NCBI GenBank assembly: GCA_003483125.1
Contig: DMWU01000255.1
Span: 1-25,599, forward strand
DNA length: 25,599 bases
Reading direction: 5' to 3'
From: Erythrobacter sp.
Lineage (GTDB): Bacteria; Pseudomonadota; Alphaproteobacteria; Sphingomonadales; Sphingomonadaceae
A program made the position numbers and the translations under genes. Under the pieces are notes generated by a model, which was given only the letters and a program-made list of their open reading frames with translations, had not been told where the DNA came from and did not search any database. Positions 6,030 to 14,558 of the stretch are shown here, one piece after another. The first letter of the stretch is position 1, and each line of letters opens with the position of its first letter.

Positions 6030-7073
6030 ATGGAGCGTGAAAATCAATTTGTCGGCCAGTCCGGCGCCTTCCTTGATGCGGTTGAACGCACCTCTATGGC
6101 TGCGTCTATGGACCGCCCTGTTCTGGTAATCGGCGAGCGTGGGACGGGCAAGGAGTTGATTGCAGAACGTCTCCACCGCCTGTCTCCGCGCTGGGGCGAA
6201 CCCCTCGTTACCATGAACTGCGCGGCGCTTCCCGAAACCCTGATTGAAGCCGAGTTATTCGGTCACGAGGCGGGCGCTTTCACAGGGGCTACCAAAACTC
6301 GCGCAGGAAGGTTTGAGGAAGCCGACAAAGGTACCCTATTTCTCGACGAACTGGGCACTTTGTCCATGGCCGCACAAGAACGGCTGTTGCGTGCGGTCGA
6401 ATATGGTGAGGTTACCCGGATTGGATCTTCCCGGCCAATCAATGTCGATGTGCGCATCGTAGCGGCGACGAATGACGATCTTCCTGGACTTGCCGAACGC
6501 GGCGAGTTTCGTGCTGACCTGCTCGACCGATTGAGTTTTGAAGTCATCACGCTTCCTCCTCTTCGCGTACGCGAAGGCGACGTGGATGTTTTGTCCGACT
6601 ATTTTGGACGCCGAATGGCGGCAGAACTTGAGTGGGAAAGCTGGCCCGGTTTTGCCGACCACGTGAGGCGGCAATTGGATGAATATCCTTGGCCGGGCAA
6701 TGTGCGCGAGCTGCGAAATGTGGTGGAGCGCGCAGTCTATCGCTGGCAGGATTGGAGCCAGCCAATTGGCCATGTCCAATTCGATCCTTTCGATAGCCCA
6801 TGGAAGCCGGCTGCCCCCGCGACCAGGCGCGTGGAATCCAAAGCGCCAGCGATCAGCAATGGCGTGGCGAATGGCGCACCAGCGATAAATCCCGAGCTTG
6901 AGGCGGTTGATGACCTGCGCAGTGCGGTTGATGCGCATGAGCGCACTATCGTCGAACATGCTCTTGGCAAACATCGCTGGAACCAGCGTCAGACGGCCAA
7001 AGCGCTAGGCCTCACCTACGATCAGTTGCGCCATTGCATCAAGAAGCACGGGTTGATGCAGGAAGAAGGCTAA
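6030..7073 (+). CDS. pspF: phage shock operon activator PspF (sigma-54 enhancer-binding protein)
   Basis: PspF is an AAA+ ATPase that remodels sigma-54 RNA polymerase at psp promoters; PspA holds it inactive. The 347-residue protein begins directly with the AAA+ domain and has no receiver or GAF sensor domain, as in E. coli PspF (325). Visible are Walker A GERGTGKE (35-42), the sigma-54-contacting GAFTGA loop (82-87), Walker B GTLFLDE (101-107), an arginine-rich sensor region (RADLLDRLSF), and the PWPGNVRELRN segment (220-230). A Pro/Ala-rich linker leads to a Fis-type helix-turn-helix (about 317-342, WNQRQTAKALGLTYDQLRHCI). It is divergent from the psp run with the promoter and candidate enhancer between them. 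The ribosome binding site is weak. Confidence 0.95.
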   Translation: MERENQFVGQSGAFLDAVERTSMAASMDRPVLVIGERGTGKELIAERLHRLSPRWGEPLVTMNCAALPETLIEAELFGHEAGAFTGATKTRAGRFEEADKGTLFLDELGTLSMAAQERLLRAVEYGEVTRIGSSRPINVDVRIVAATNDDLPGLAERGEFRADLLDRLSFEVITLPPLRVREGDVDVLSDYFGRRMAAELEWESWPGFADHVRRQLDEYPWPGNVRELRNVVERAVYRWQDWSQPIGHVQFDPFDSPWKPAAPATRRVESKAPAISNGVANGAPAINPELEAVDDLRSAVDAHERTIVEHALGKHRWNQRQTAKALGLTYDQLRHCIKKHGLMQEEG

Positions 7074-7191
7074 TAATCTTAGCTTCAATTGGCTGTGAGA
7101 GCGCTACTTATGTTAGCAAAATTGCTCTTTTGATAGCATTCATATTTATTCTATGAGTCGTGGGAATGAAAGCAAAGTCGGGGAGTTTAAA

Positions 7192-8082
7192 GTGAGAAAC
7201 CAACGAAGGAAGATTGGCATTGCTGCAGTAGCGACGACAGCGATCGCGACCGTATTCGCAGTGCCGGGTTTGGCGGAGCACTCGTGGAGTAACTATCACT
7301 GGCAAAGAGAAAACCCGGAAATAATCATTCCTGTGGTCGACTTCACTACGGGCGAGTGGGCGGCTAACAATCGAGCGCAGATTGCAGTGGCTGATTGGAA
7401 TGCCTCGGAATATATCCAGTCGCCCCATATTGTGGGCACGGGATCAAACACTAATTGTCCGATTGTTTCGGGTGAAATCCACGTCTGCAATGACGATTAT
7501 GGCGGTACCGGGTGGCTAGGCATCGCCAGCATCTCCGTTAGCCGTGGCAAAGACAAGCACATCGTTGGCGGTGTAACAAAGGTCAATGATTTCTATTTCG
7601 ACAGAGATCAGCCTGGGTCAGGATATAATACCGATGTGTGGCGCCAATTGGTGATGTGTCAGGAAATTGGCCACGATTATGGCTTGGGACACCAGAACGA
7701 AGACTTCAACACGAATACAACAGATTCCTGCATGGAATACACTTCGACGCCTACTGCCATCGATAAAACGCCGGATGATCATGACTACGAACAGCTACGG
7801 ACGATCTACGCTCACAGCCATGGTAGCACCGACGACGGAGGCGGCGGTGGCGGCGGCGGAGGTAAAGGTGGCGGCCGCGGTAGGCCCGCCGAGCTACCTT
7901 CCGTTGGCAATACGCCCGACAGTTGGGGTCGCCCTGTGCAATTCCTGCCCAATGGCATGCCGCACATATATTCGCGGGATATTGGTAGCTATCGTGTGAT
8001 CACACATGTAACCTGGACTATCGAGGCAGCACGAGATTTAATGCCTCATGGCCATGGTGGTGGAGGCGATCACGACCATTAA
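7192..8082 (+). CDS. secreted zincin-like metalloprotease with altered zinc motif
   Basis: A predicted exported protein of 296 residues. I prefer GTG at 7192 because GGGGAG lies 6 bases upstream and a signal peptide follows at once (RNQRRKIGIAAVATTAIATVFA, cleavage near the Ala-Glu at 28-29); the in-frame ATG at 7153 has no ribosome binding site. The zincin motif reads QEIGHDYGLGH at 157-167, so the first zinc ligand, normally His, is Gln, while the catalytic Glu158, His161 and His167 remain. A Met-turn-like SCMEYT follows at about 179-184. After the domain come a nine-glycine run (about 216-224) and a C-terminus rich in His, Gly and Asp. Cysteines suggest disulfides. Protease activity is inferred; the substrate is unknown. 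Confidence 0.78.
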   Translation: MRNQRRKIGIAAVATTAIATVFAVPGLAEHSWSNYHWQRENPEIIIPVVDFTTGEWAANNRAQIAVADWNASEYIQSPHIVGTGSNTNCPIVSGEIHVCNDDYGGTGWLGIASISVSRGKDKHIVGGVTKVNDFYFDRDQPGSGYNTDVWRQLVMCQEIGHDYGLGHQNEDFNTNTTDSCMEYTSTPTAIDKTPDDHDYEQLRTIYAHSHGSTDDGGGGGGGGGKGGGRGRPAELPSVGNTPDSWGRPVQFLPNGMPHIYSRDIGSYRVITHVTWTIEAARDLMPHGHGGGGDHDH

Positions 8083-8108
8083 AGCCAGTGTCACATACTG
8101 ATTGGAAC

Positions 8109-8133
8109 GGGGCCTCTTTTCGGGGCCCCTTTT
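8109..8133 (+). terminator. rho-independent terminator after the zincin gene
   Basis: Stem GGGGCC (8109-8114) pairs with GGCCCC (8124-8129) around a 9-base loop, followed by TTTT. It lies 27 bases after the protease stop and before the arsR promoter region. Confidence 0.8.
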
Positions 8134-8178
8134 CATATGCTTTGTAGTTTTTGACTACGCAAAGCTTGACAATAGCTA

Positions 8179-8202
8179 ATATTTCAATAATTCTAGAAAT
8201 AT
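8179..8202. promoter_or_regulatory. candidate ArsR operator overlapping the arsR start
   Basis: A perfect inverted repeat, ATATTTC (8179-8185) and GAAATAT (8196-8202), with a 10-base spacer that contains the palindrome TTCTAGAA. The right arm overlaps the arsR start codon. A TTGACA box at 8166-8171 lies just upstream. ArsR-family repressors bind such AT-rich dyads over their own promoters. Autoregulation is inferred; the -10 box is not clear. Confidence 0.55.
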
Positions 8203-8539
8203 GGAAATAACGGATGTCGATTCTTTACCAGAGGTTATCGTGGGCCGCTTAGCAGCTTTGGCCAGTGGCCACCGGCTGGCTGTATTCAAGGCGCTGGTTA
8301 GGGCCGGGAATTCAGGTCTAAGTGCGGGCGAGATCGCGCGCAGGCTTAAGATGCCGCCCAGTTCGCTCTCATTCAACCTTGCCCACTTGAGCAATGAAGG
8401 ATTGGTTCAGAGCGAGCGGCAGGGCCGTTCAATCATATACCGAGCCGACTTCTCAGCCATGGAATCGCTTGTCCGGTATTTGTTTGAAGAATGCTGTGCC
8501 GAAGGATGCGATCCGCTCCCGCGCACAAAAAGGAATTGA
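8201..8539 (+). CDS. arsR: ArsR/SmtB-family metalloid-responsive repressor
   Basis: A 112-residue winged helix-turn-helix repressor, expected to leave DNA when As(III) or an organoarsenical binds. The HTH is at about 38-66 (GLSAGEIARRLKMPPSSLSFNLAHLSNEGLV) and the wing at QGRSIIYRADF. Near the C-terminus is Cys98-Cys99 and Cys103 (EECCAEGC), a three-cysteine arrangement like that of AfArsR (C95, C96, C102), which supports arsenic sensing rather than zinc or cadmium sensing. No ribosome binding site precedes the ATG and the operator overlaps it, so the mRNA may have a very short leader. arsI follows after 3 bases. Confidence 0.88.
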   Translation: MEITDVDSLPEVIVGRLAALASGHRLAVFKALVRAGNSGLSAGEIARRLKMPPSSLSFNLAHLSNEGLVQSERQGRSIIYRADFSAMESLVRYLFEECCAEGCDPLPRTKRN

Positions 8540-8542
8540 AGC

Positions 8543-8956
8543 ATGAAACGTCTACATGTCAGCTTGGCAGTTTCCGACCTCGCCAAATCCCGCCACTTTT
8601 ACTCGAGTATGTTTGGTAGTGAGCCGACGCTTGAGCACGAACATTATGTGCAGTGGGTGCTCGATGATCCGGGGGTCAACTTCGTGATCGCGGATGGCAG
8701 CGAGAAGCGCGGCCTTACTCATTTGGGCATACAGGCGCAGGACGCCGAGGAACTCGAACAGCAGTTCGGGCGGGTCGCGCAAACCGGTGCTGAGGTGATC
8801 GACAAGGGCGAAACGCAGTGTTGCTATGCCCGTTCGACCAAGAATTGGGCGATCGATCCCGACGGAATTCCCTGGGAGACCTTCCTGACGCATGAACGCA
8901 CTGCGGATTTCGGCACGCCCTTCTCTGGCACTCCAGAAGAAGCAGCCGCGCAATAG
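8543..8956 (+). CDS. arsI: ArsI/CadI-family dioxygenase, probable C-As lyase
   Basis: A 137-residue vicinal-oxygen-chelate (glyoxalase-fold) protein of the ArsI/CadI family. ArsI uses Fe(II) and O2 to cleave the carbon-arsenic bond of trivalent methyl- and aryl-arsenicals. The expected metal ligands are present (His5, His60, Glu112) and so is the vicinal cysteine pair Cys93-Cys94 in CCYARSTKNW, which binds the As(III) group in characterised ArsI. The DDPGVNF and DPDGIPWETF segments are typical. Length is a little short of ArsI, which has a longer C-terminus. It is the second gene of a two-gene unit with arsR; no arsC, acr3 or arsM is in the window. A cadmium-induced CadI role is the alternative. 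Confidence 0.85.
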   Translation: MKRLHVSLAVSDLAKSRHFYSSMFGSEPTLEHEHYVQWVLDDPGVNFVIADGSEKRGLTHLGIQAQDAEELEQQFGRVAQTGAEVIDKGETQCCYARSTKNWAIDPDGIPWETFLTHERTADFGTPFSGTPEEAAAQ

Positions 8957-9026
8957 CAGACTCCATTTGCTTTTGTGCGCAAACGCGCCTAGATAGCCGC
9001 CATCCCGACATTGTCGTGACACTGAA

Positions 9027-9054
9027 GGGGCTGGCGCCGCAAGGGGCCGGCACC
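9027..9054 (+). promoter_or_regulatory. GC-rich hairpin in the rimP leader
   Basis: GGGGCTGGC (9027-9035) can pair with GCCGGCACC (9046-9054), 8 of 9 positions including one G-U and one mismatch, around a 10-base loop. It lies 41 bases before rimP and has no T-run, so it looks like a leader structure more than a terminator. It may take part in control of the rimP-nusA-infB transcript; this is inference. Confidence 0.4.
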
Positions 9055-9094
9055 AAACCTAATTGTCATTGAGCCGGGCCGGAATGGAGTATCA

Positions 9095-9652
9095 ATGGCG
9101 GATATCGCGCGCTTGACCGAGATTATCGAACCCGAGGCAAAGGCCCTGGGTTTCGAACTTGTGCGCGTAAAGATGATGCCGTCCGAAGCCGGCGACGGCG
9201 GCCAGGCATTGCAGATCATGGCGGAAGACCCGGCAACCGGGCAGCTTGTGATCGAACAATGTGCCGCCCTAAGCCGCGGCGTCTCTGAAGCTATCGATGC
9301 TTTGGAAGAGCGTGGTGATGTGCTGATCGAAGGCGCCTATCACCTCGAAGTATCCTCCCCGGGCATTGATCGCCCGCTAACCCGCGCCAAGGATTTTGCC
9401 AATTGGGCAGGGCACGAAGCCAAGATCAGCATGGTCAAGGGATGGGATGGTCCCCGCAATTACAAGGGCACCCTAAGCGGCATCGAAGGTGACACAATAA
9501 CACTTGAAGATAGCAAGTCCGGAACGGTCGAACTGGACCGGACACAAATTCATGCGGCGAAACTTGTCTTGACCGATGAGCTTATTGCCGCCACCCAACC
9601 GCTCGATTCGAGTGGTGCAGACGAACTCGTAGAAGAAAAGGCAGACGACTGA
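9095..9652 (+). CDS. rimP: ribosome maturation factor RimP
   Basis: RimP assists assembly of the 30S ribosomal subunit. The 185-residue protein has the N-terminal domain with LGFELVRVKM and LQIMAED, the signature VSSPGIDRPLTRAKDF at about 88-103, and a C-terminal SH3-like domain (NYKGTLSGIEGDTITLED). The tail beyond residue 165 is acidic and longer than in E. coli (150). It opens the conserved rimP-nusA-ylxR-infB cluster and overlaps nusA by one base (TGATG at 9650-9654), which implies coupled translation. A leader of about 138 bases with a GC-rich hairpin separates it from arsI. Confidence 0.96.
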   Translation: MADIARLTEIIEPEAKALGFELVRVKMMPSEAGDGGQALQIMAEDPATGQLVIEQCAALSRGVSEAIDALEERGDVLIEGAYHLEVSSPGIDRPLTRAKDFANWAGHEAKISMVKGWDGPRNYKGTLSGIEGDTITLEDSKSGTVELDRTQIHAAKLVLTDELIAATQPLDSSGADELVEEKADD

Positions 9653-11304
9653 TGGCCAGTGCAATTTCAGCCAACAAGGCAGAATTGCTTGCGATTGCAA
9701 ATGCGGTCGCTTCGGAAAAGATTATCGACAAGGCGATCGTTGACGAAGCGATGGAAGAAGCGATCCAGAAGAGCGCCCGTAACCGCTATGGTGCGGAGAA
9801 TGACATTCGCGCCAAGCTTGACCCGCAGACGGGCGACCTTCGCCTGTGGCGTGTTGTTGAGGTGGTTGAAGAAGTCGAAGACTATTTCAAGCAGGTCGAC
9901 CAGAAGCAGGCGCAGAAGCTTGATGCAGACGCCAAGCTAGGCGATTTCATTGTCGATCCGCTTCCTCCGGTTGATCTGGGCCGTATCGATGCGCAGAGCG
10001 CGAAGCAGGTGATCTTCCAGAAGGTCCGCGATGCAGAGCGTGAGCGTCAGTTTGAGGAATTCAAGGATCGCGGAGGTGAGGTGATCACCGGCGTGATCAA
10101 GTCCGTCGAGTTCGGGCACGTGATCGTGAATCTTGGCCGCGCCGAAGGCGTGATCCGCCGCGACCAGCAGATCCCGCGCGAAGCAGCGCGTGTTGGTGAG
10201 CGTGTTCGCGCTCTCATCACCAAGGTCGAGCGCAACAATCGCGGTCCGCAGATTTTCCTCAGCCGCGCGCATCCTGATTTCATGCGCAAGCTGTTCGCGC
10301 AGGAAGTACCCGAGATTTACGACGGCATTATCGAAATCAAGGCCGCAGCTCGCGATCCAGGCAGCCGCGCCAAGATCGGCGTGATCAGCCACGATAGCTC
10401 GATCGATCCGGTCGGCGCCTGCGTTGGCATGAAAGGTAGCCGCGTACAGGCCGTTGTGCAGGAACTGCAGGGTGAGAAGATCGATATCATTCCATGGAGC
10501 GAAGATACGGCAACCTTCGTCGTCAACGCATTGCAGCCCGCCACGGTGGCGCGCGTTGTGCTCGATGAGGATGAAGGTCGCATCGAAGTTGTCGTTCCAG
10601 ACGACCAGCTTTCGCTGGCTATTGGCCGCCGCGGTCAGAACGTCCGCCTCGCCAGCCAGCTCACCGGTCACCAGATCGATATCATGACCGAGGAAGAAGC
10701 GAGTGAGAAGCGCAGCAAGGAATTTGCCGAGCGTTCGAAGATGTTTGAGGAAGAGCTCGACGTCGACGAAACTCTCTCGCAGCTGCTTGTTGCGGAAGGC
10801 TTCGCCGAGCTTGAAGAAGTCGCCTATGTCGAATTGGCCGAACTCGCCAGTATCGAAGGCTTCGACGAAGAGCTTGCGCAAGAGTTGCAAAGCCGTGCGG
10901 TCGAGGCGATTGAGAGGCAGGAAGCTGCCTATCGCGAAGAGCGCCGTGGCCTGGGTGTGGAAGATGACCTTGCTGAAATTCCGCATCTTACCGAACAGAT
11001 GCTAGTTGTATTGGGCAAGGGCGGCATCAAGACGCTTGATGACCTGGCCGACCTCGCGACCGACGAACTGATCGCCAAGAAGCGCGAAGCACCGCGCCGC
11101 CGCAATGCCGATGGCCCGCCAATGCGGCGGCCAATGCGGCAGGAAGACAAGGGCGGCGTGCTTGGCGAATTCGGCTTGAGCGAAGAGCAGGGCAATGAGA
11201 TAATCATGGCTGCCCGCGCGCATTGGTTTGAGGACGAGGAAGAGGCAGCGCCGGCTGCAGAACCCGAAACCCAGGAGGCCGCCGATGCGGACTCCGAACA
11301 ATGA
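9652..11304 (+). CDS. nusA: transcription termination/antitermination factor NusA
   Basis: NusA binds RNA polymerase and nascent RNA and controls pausing, termination and rRNA antitermination. Its 550 residues show the RNA polymerase-binding N-terminal domain (1-130), an S1 domain (about 143-200, ITGVIKSVEFGHVIVNLGRAEG), KH1 with GMKGSR (259-264), KH2 with GRRGQN (325-330), and a C-terminal region with two acidic helix-hairpin repeats (about 360-430 and 440-530, including LAEIPHLTEQMLVVLGKGGIKTLDDLADL). It ends in a disordered Ala/Glu tail. The coding end overlaps ylxR by 20 bases, and the AGGAGG for that gene lies inside nusA. Confidence 0.98.
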   Translation: MASAISANKAELLAIANAVASEKIIDKAIVDEAMEEAIQKSARNRYGAENDIRAKLDPQTGDLRLWRVVEVVEEVEDYFKQVDQKQAQKLDADAKLGDFIVDPLPPVDLGRIDAQSAKQVIFQKVRDAERERQFEEFKDRGGEVITGVIKSVEFGHVIVNLGRAEGVIRRDQQIPREAARVGERVRALITKVERNNRGPQIFLSRAHPDFMRKLFAQEVPEIYDGIIEIKAAARDPGSRAKIGVISHDSSIDPVGACVGMKGSRVQAVVQELQGEKIDIIPWSEDTATFVVNALQPATVARVVLDEDEGRIEVVVPDDQLSLAIGRRGQNVRLASQLTGHQIDIMTEEEASEKRSKEFAERSKMFEEELDVDETLSQLLVAEGFAELEEVAYVELAELASIEGFDEELAQELQSRAVEAIERQEAAYREERRGLGVEDDLAEIPHLTEQMLVVLGKGGIKTLDDLADLATDELIAKKREAPRRRNADGPPMRRPMRQEDKGGVLGEFGLSEEQGNEIIMAARAHWFEDEEEAAPAAEPETQEAADADSEQ

Positions 11305-12037
11305 GCGCCTGACGCCCGACATTGCTGAAGCTCTCAAGGCACGGACGAAGTCTGAGCCGGAGCGCTGTTGCATCCTTTCCGGGGAGCATGGATCGCGCGA
11401 CCAATTGGTCCGCCTGGCGATTTCGCCTGAAGATGCCGATGGCCTGTGTCATGTACTACCCGACGTGCAGGCCAAGGCACCGGGCCGCGGGGCCTGGATT
11501 GGAGCTTCTCGGGAAGAGCTTGAACACTCGTTTGCTAAGGGCCACCTAAAGGGGGCACTGGCGCGCAGCTTCAAGGGGGCGAATTTCCACCTGCCGGCAA
11601 ATTTGCCCGACCTGGTCGAGCAGGCGCTTCGAAAGGCGCTTACCGATCGGCTGGGGCTGGAAATGCGCGCCGGGTCAATCGTGCTTGGTTCTGACCGGAT
11701 TGCCGAACAGGCGCGGCAGGGACGCCTTTCGCTGCTGCTCCATGCAGCAGATGCGGGGGAAGACGGGCGCAAGAAACTCGATCAGGCCCTGCGAGTTGGG
11801 CTGGATGAGGAAGGTAGCGGCAAACGCGGTTCGATCTTGCCACTGGACCGCGCGGCTTTGTCTGTGGCATTGGGTCGCGACAATGTCGTCCACTTGGCCG
11901 TGAGCAATGCTGCTGCGGCTGAAAGAATTGCAAATGCTCTCAGGCGTTTGCTCCATTTTGTAGGTGATCAGTCACCCGCCGAAAATTCGCGTCCTTTGCC
12001 TGGTGCAGAGCGCGAAGACGACAAATTGAATGCGTGA
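11285..12037 (+). CDS. YlxR (DUF448) and L7Ae-like RNA-binding protein
   Basis: A 250-residue RNA-binding protein typical of alphaproteobacteria. The YlxR/DUF448 domain occupies about residues 20-105, with ERCCILSGEHGSRDQLVRLAISPE and the GRGAWIG motif; an L7Ae/L30e-like domain follows (about 125-230, including GLEMRAGSIVLGSDRI and LLLHAADAGEDGRKKL, then LPLDRAALSVALGRDNVVHLAV). The tail is polar. I chose ATG 11285 because AGGAGG lies 6 bases before it; the frame is open farther upstream into nusA. Its place between nusA and infB is conserved. The function is probably in RNA or ribosome handling, with no proven reaction. Confidence 0.93.
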   Translation: MRTPNNERLTPDIAEALKARTKSEPERCCILSGEHGSRDQLVRLAISPEDADGLCHVLPDVQAKAPGRGAWIGASREELEHSFAKGHLKGALARSFKGANFHLPANLPDLVEQALRKALTDRLGLEMRAGSIVLGSDRIAEQARQGRLSLLLHAADAGEDGRKKLDQALRVGLDEEGSGKRGSILPLDRAALSVALGRDNVVHLAVSNAAAAERIANALRRLLHFVGDQSPAENSRPLPGAEREDDKLNA

Positions 12038-12053
12038 AGGATAGACGAGCTAA

Positions 12054-14558
12054 ATGAGCGACGAAGAAAAGAAACCTGCCCGTAAACCGCTTGGCCTGAA
12101 GCGGGCGGTCGATGCTGGCGAGGTCAAACAGACCTTCAGTCACGGTCGCACCAACAAGGTTGCGGTTGAGGTGAAGCGCCGCCGTAAGCTCGTAAAACCG
12201 GGCGAAACGCCTGCGCCTGAGCCGGCACCTGAACCCGCTCCGGAGCCGGAGGCTGAAGCGCCTGCGCCAAAGAAGGCTGCGCCGAAGAAACCGGCTGCGC
12301 CCAAGGAGACTCCGCAAGAGCGTGTTGCGCGTCTTCAGCGCGAGGCGGAAGAAGAGCGGCTGAAACTGGCTGAAGAGGCCCGCAAGCGCGATGAGGATGC
12401 CGCGAAGGAAGCTGCCGCAACCCAGAAGAAGCGCAAGGCTCGATCTCGCAAGGCCGAAGAAGAGGCCAAGGCTACTACCGAGGCGGAAGCCGCCGCTGCT
12501 GCCGCTGCTGCAGTCGAAGAGGCCCCTGCGGCCAAGAAAGGAAGTGACGACACACCTACGCCGGCGGCACGGAAGTTTACGCCGGTTGCTAAGCCTGAAG
12601 CAAAGCGCCCCGAAAAGCAGGAAAAGAAGAAACGCGAAGACAAGCGCGGTGGCAGGGGTGGCGACAAGCGCCGTTCGGGCAAACTTACCGTTTCGCGTGC
12701 ACTCAACGAAGATGAGGGGCGCCGCGCACGTTCGCTCGCCGCGCTCAAGCGTGCGCGTGAGAAAGAACGGCGTCTGCATGGTGGCCCGTCAGCCCCGCGT
12801 GAAAAGCAGGTTCGCGACGTTATTGTGCCTGAAGCTATTACCGTAGGCGAACTAGCCAAGCGTATGGGCGAAAAGGGGGCCGATCTTGTGAAGGCCCTGT
12901 TCAACCTCGACATGATGGTCACGGTTAATCAGACGATTGATGCGGATACTGCCGAACTGTTGGTTGAAGAATTCGGCCACAAGATCAAACGCGTATCCGA
13001 GAGCGATGTCGATATCGACACGACTGAAGATCAGGACCCAGAAGAAACATTAAAGCCGCGACCGCCGGTTGTGACGATCATGGGCCATGTCGACCACGGC
13101 AAGACTTCGCTGCTTGACGCATTGCGTGGTACCGATGTGGTTAAAGGTGAGGCCGGAGGAATTACCCAGCATATCGGCGCCTATCAGATCACTACGAAGG
13201 ACAAGCAGAAGCTGACCTTCCTCGATACGCCAGGGCACGCAGCTTTTACGCAAATGCGTGCGCGTGGTGCGAACGTCACCGATATCGTGATCCTGGTTGT
13301 TGCAGCCGATGATGGAATCATGCCGCAGACGATCGAGGCGATCAATCATACCAAGGCAGCTGGCGTGCCGATGATTGTCGCTATCAATAAATGCGATAAG
13401 CCAGAGGCAAATCCGGATAATATCCGTAATCGCTTGCTTGAACATGAAGTGATCGTGGAATCGCTTTCAGGCGATGTGCAGGATGTCGAAGTATCCGCGC
13501 TCAAGGGCGACGGGCTGGATGAACTGATCGAGAAGATCCTGCTTCAGGCCGAATTGCTCGAGCTGAAGGCCAATCCCGATCGCTTCGCCGAGGCTACAGT
13601 AGTCGAGGCGCAGCTTGATAAGGGCCGCGGACCTGTCGCTACCGTTCTGATAACACGTGGCACGCTGAAGCGTGGCGATACGTTCGTTGTCGGAGCAGAA
13701 AGCGGTCGTGTGCGCGCATTGGTCGATGACAAGGGTAAGCAGATCAAGGAAGCTGGCCCCGCCATGCCGGTAGAGGTGCTTGGCCTTGGCGGCGTTCCCG
13801 CCGCTGGCGACCAGCTGACTGTCGTCGAGAATGAACAGCGCGCGCGCGAAGTATCGCAGTATCGCCAGGAGAAGGCGACCGAGCAGCGTACAGCGCTTGC
13901 GCCGACAAGTTTCGATACGATGTTCAACAACCTTGCCAGCGATGTGATCGAATGGCCGGTGGTTGTGAAGGCCGATGTGCAGGGTAGCGTCGAGGCTATC
14001 GTCAACGCGCTCCACAATCTCTCAAACGACGAGATCAAGGTCCGCGTTCTCCACGCAGGCGTTGGCGCGATTACCGAAAGCGATGTGACGCTGGCGGCTG
14101 CATCAAATGCGCCGATCGTCGGCTTCAACGTGCGTCCCAATGCCAAGGCACGCGGCCTGGTCGAGAAGGAAAAGGTGCGGATGATGTATTACGACGTCAT
14201 CTACCACCTGACCGAAGAAGTCGCGAAGGAAATGGCTGGCGAGCTTGGCCCGGAGCGCATCGAGAACGTCGTTGGCCGTGCAGAGGTCAAGCAGGTCTTC
14301 CCTGCGGGCAAGAAAGACAAGGCCGCAGGCCTGTTGGTGCTCGACGGGGTCATCCGCAAGGGCCTTCATGCGCGCCTTACCCGCGAAGATGTTATCGTAT
14401 CGGCGACCACCATCGCGTCGCTGCGGCGCTTCAAGGACGATGTGGACGAAGTCCGCGCTGGCCTCGAATGCGGTGTAGTTCTGGAAGATACGAACGACAT
14501 CAAAGCTGGCGACAATCTCGAGGTCTTCGAAGTCGAGGAGCGTGAGCGCACGCTGTGA
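12054..14558 (+). CDS. infB: translation initiation factor IF-2
   Basis: IF-2 is the GTPase that brings initiator tRNA to the 30S subunit and promotes subunit joining. The 834-residue protein has a long variable N-terminus rich in Ala, Pro, Lys and Glu (about 40-250, with a polyalanine run near 146-153), the IF2_N domain (about 255-307, [21 protein letters not shown]), then the G domain: G1 GHVDHGKT (344-351), G3 DTPGH (391-395), G4 NKCD (445-448). Beta-barrel domains and the C-terminal initiator-tRNA-binding domain complete it. Internal in-frame starts could give shorter isoforms as in E. coli, but I cannot show that. The stop overlaps the next ATG by one base. Confidence 0.98.
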   Translation: MSDEEKKPARKPLGLKRAVDAGEVKQTFSHGRTNKVAVEVKRRRKLVKPGETPAPEPAPEPAPEPEAEAPAPKKAAPKKPAAPKETPQERVARLQREAEEERLKLAEEARKRDEDAAKEAAATQKKRKARSRKAEEEAKATTEAEAAAAAAAAVEEAPAAKKGSDDTPTPAARKFTPVAKPEAKRPEKQEKKKREDKRGGRGGDKRRSGKLTVSRALNEDEGRRARSLAALKRAREKERRLHGGPSAPREKQVRDVIVPEAITVGELAKRMGEKGADLVKALFNLDMMVTVNQTIDADTAELLVEEFGHKIKRVSESDVDIDTTEDQDPEETLKPRPPVVTIMGHVDHGKTSLLDALRGTDVVKGEAGGITQHIGAYQITTKDKQKLTFLDTPGHAAFTQMRARGANVTDIVILVVAADDGIMPQTIEAINHTKAAGVPMIVAINKCDKPEANPDNIRNRLLEHEVIVESLSGDVQDVEVSALKGDGLDELIEKILLQAELLELKANPDRFAEATVVEAQLDKGRGPVATVLITRGTLKRGDTFVVGAESGRVRALVDDKGKQIKEAGPAMPVEVLGLGGVPAAGDQLTVVENEQRAREVSQYRQEKATEQRTALAPTSFDTMFNNLASDVIEWPVVVKADVQGSVEAIVNALHNLSNDEIKVRVLHAGVGAITESDVTLAAASNAPIVGFNVRPNAKARGLVEKEKVRMMYYDVIYHLTEEVAKEMAGELGPERIENVVGRAEVKQVFPAGKKDKAAGLLVLDGVIRKGLHARLTREDVIVSATTIASLRRFKDDVDEVRAGLECGVVLEDTNDIKAGDNLEVFEVEERERTL

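Noticed and set aside
7098..7133. possible terminator after pspF (AGAGC ... GCTCTTTT)
   Set aside because: The outer stem is only 5 base pairs with a long, partly paired loop; too weak to call.
7153..7191. ATG at 7153 as start of the zincin gene
   Set aside because: No ribosome binding site, and it would put 13 polar residues before the signal peptide; GTG 7192 has GGGGAG at good spacing.
9937..10986. 349-codon open frame antisense to nusA
   Set aside because: Shadow of the GC-biased nusA frame; its translation shows no domain.
12200..12660. repetitive Ala/Pro/Lys/Glu coding sequence in infB as a possible repeat element
   Set aside because: This is the normal variable N-terminal region of bacterial IF-2.
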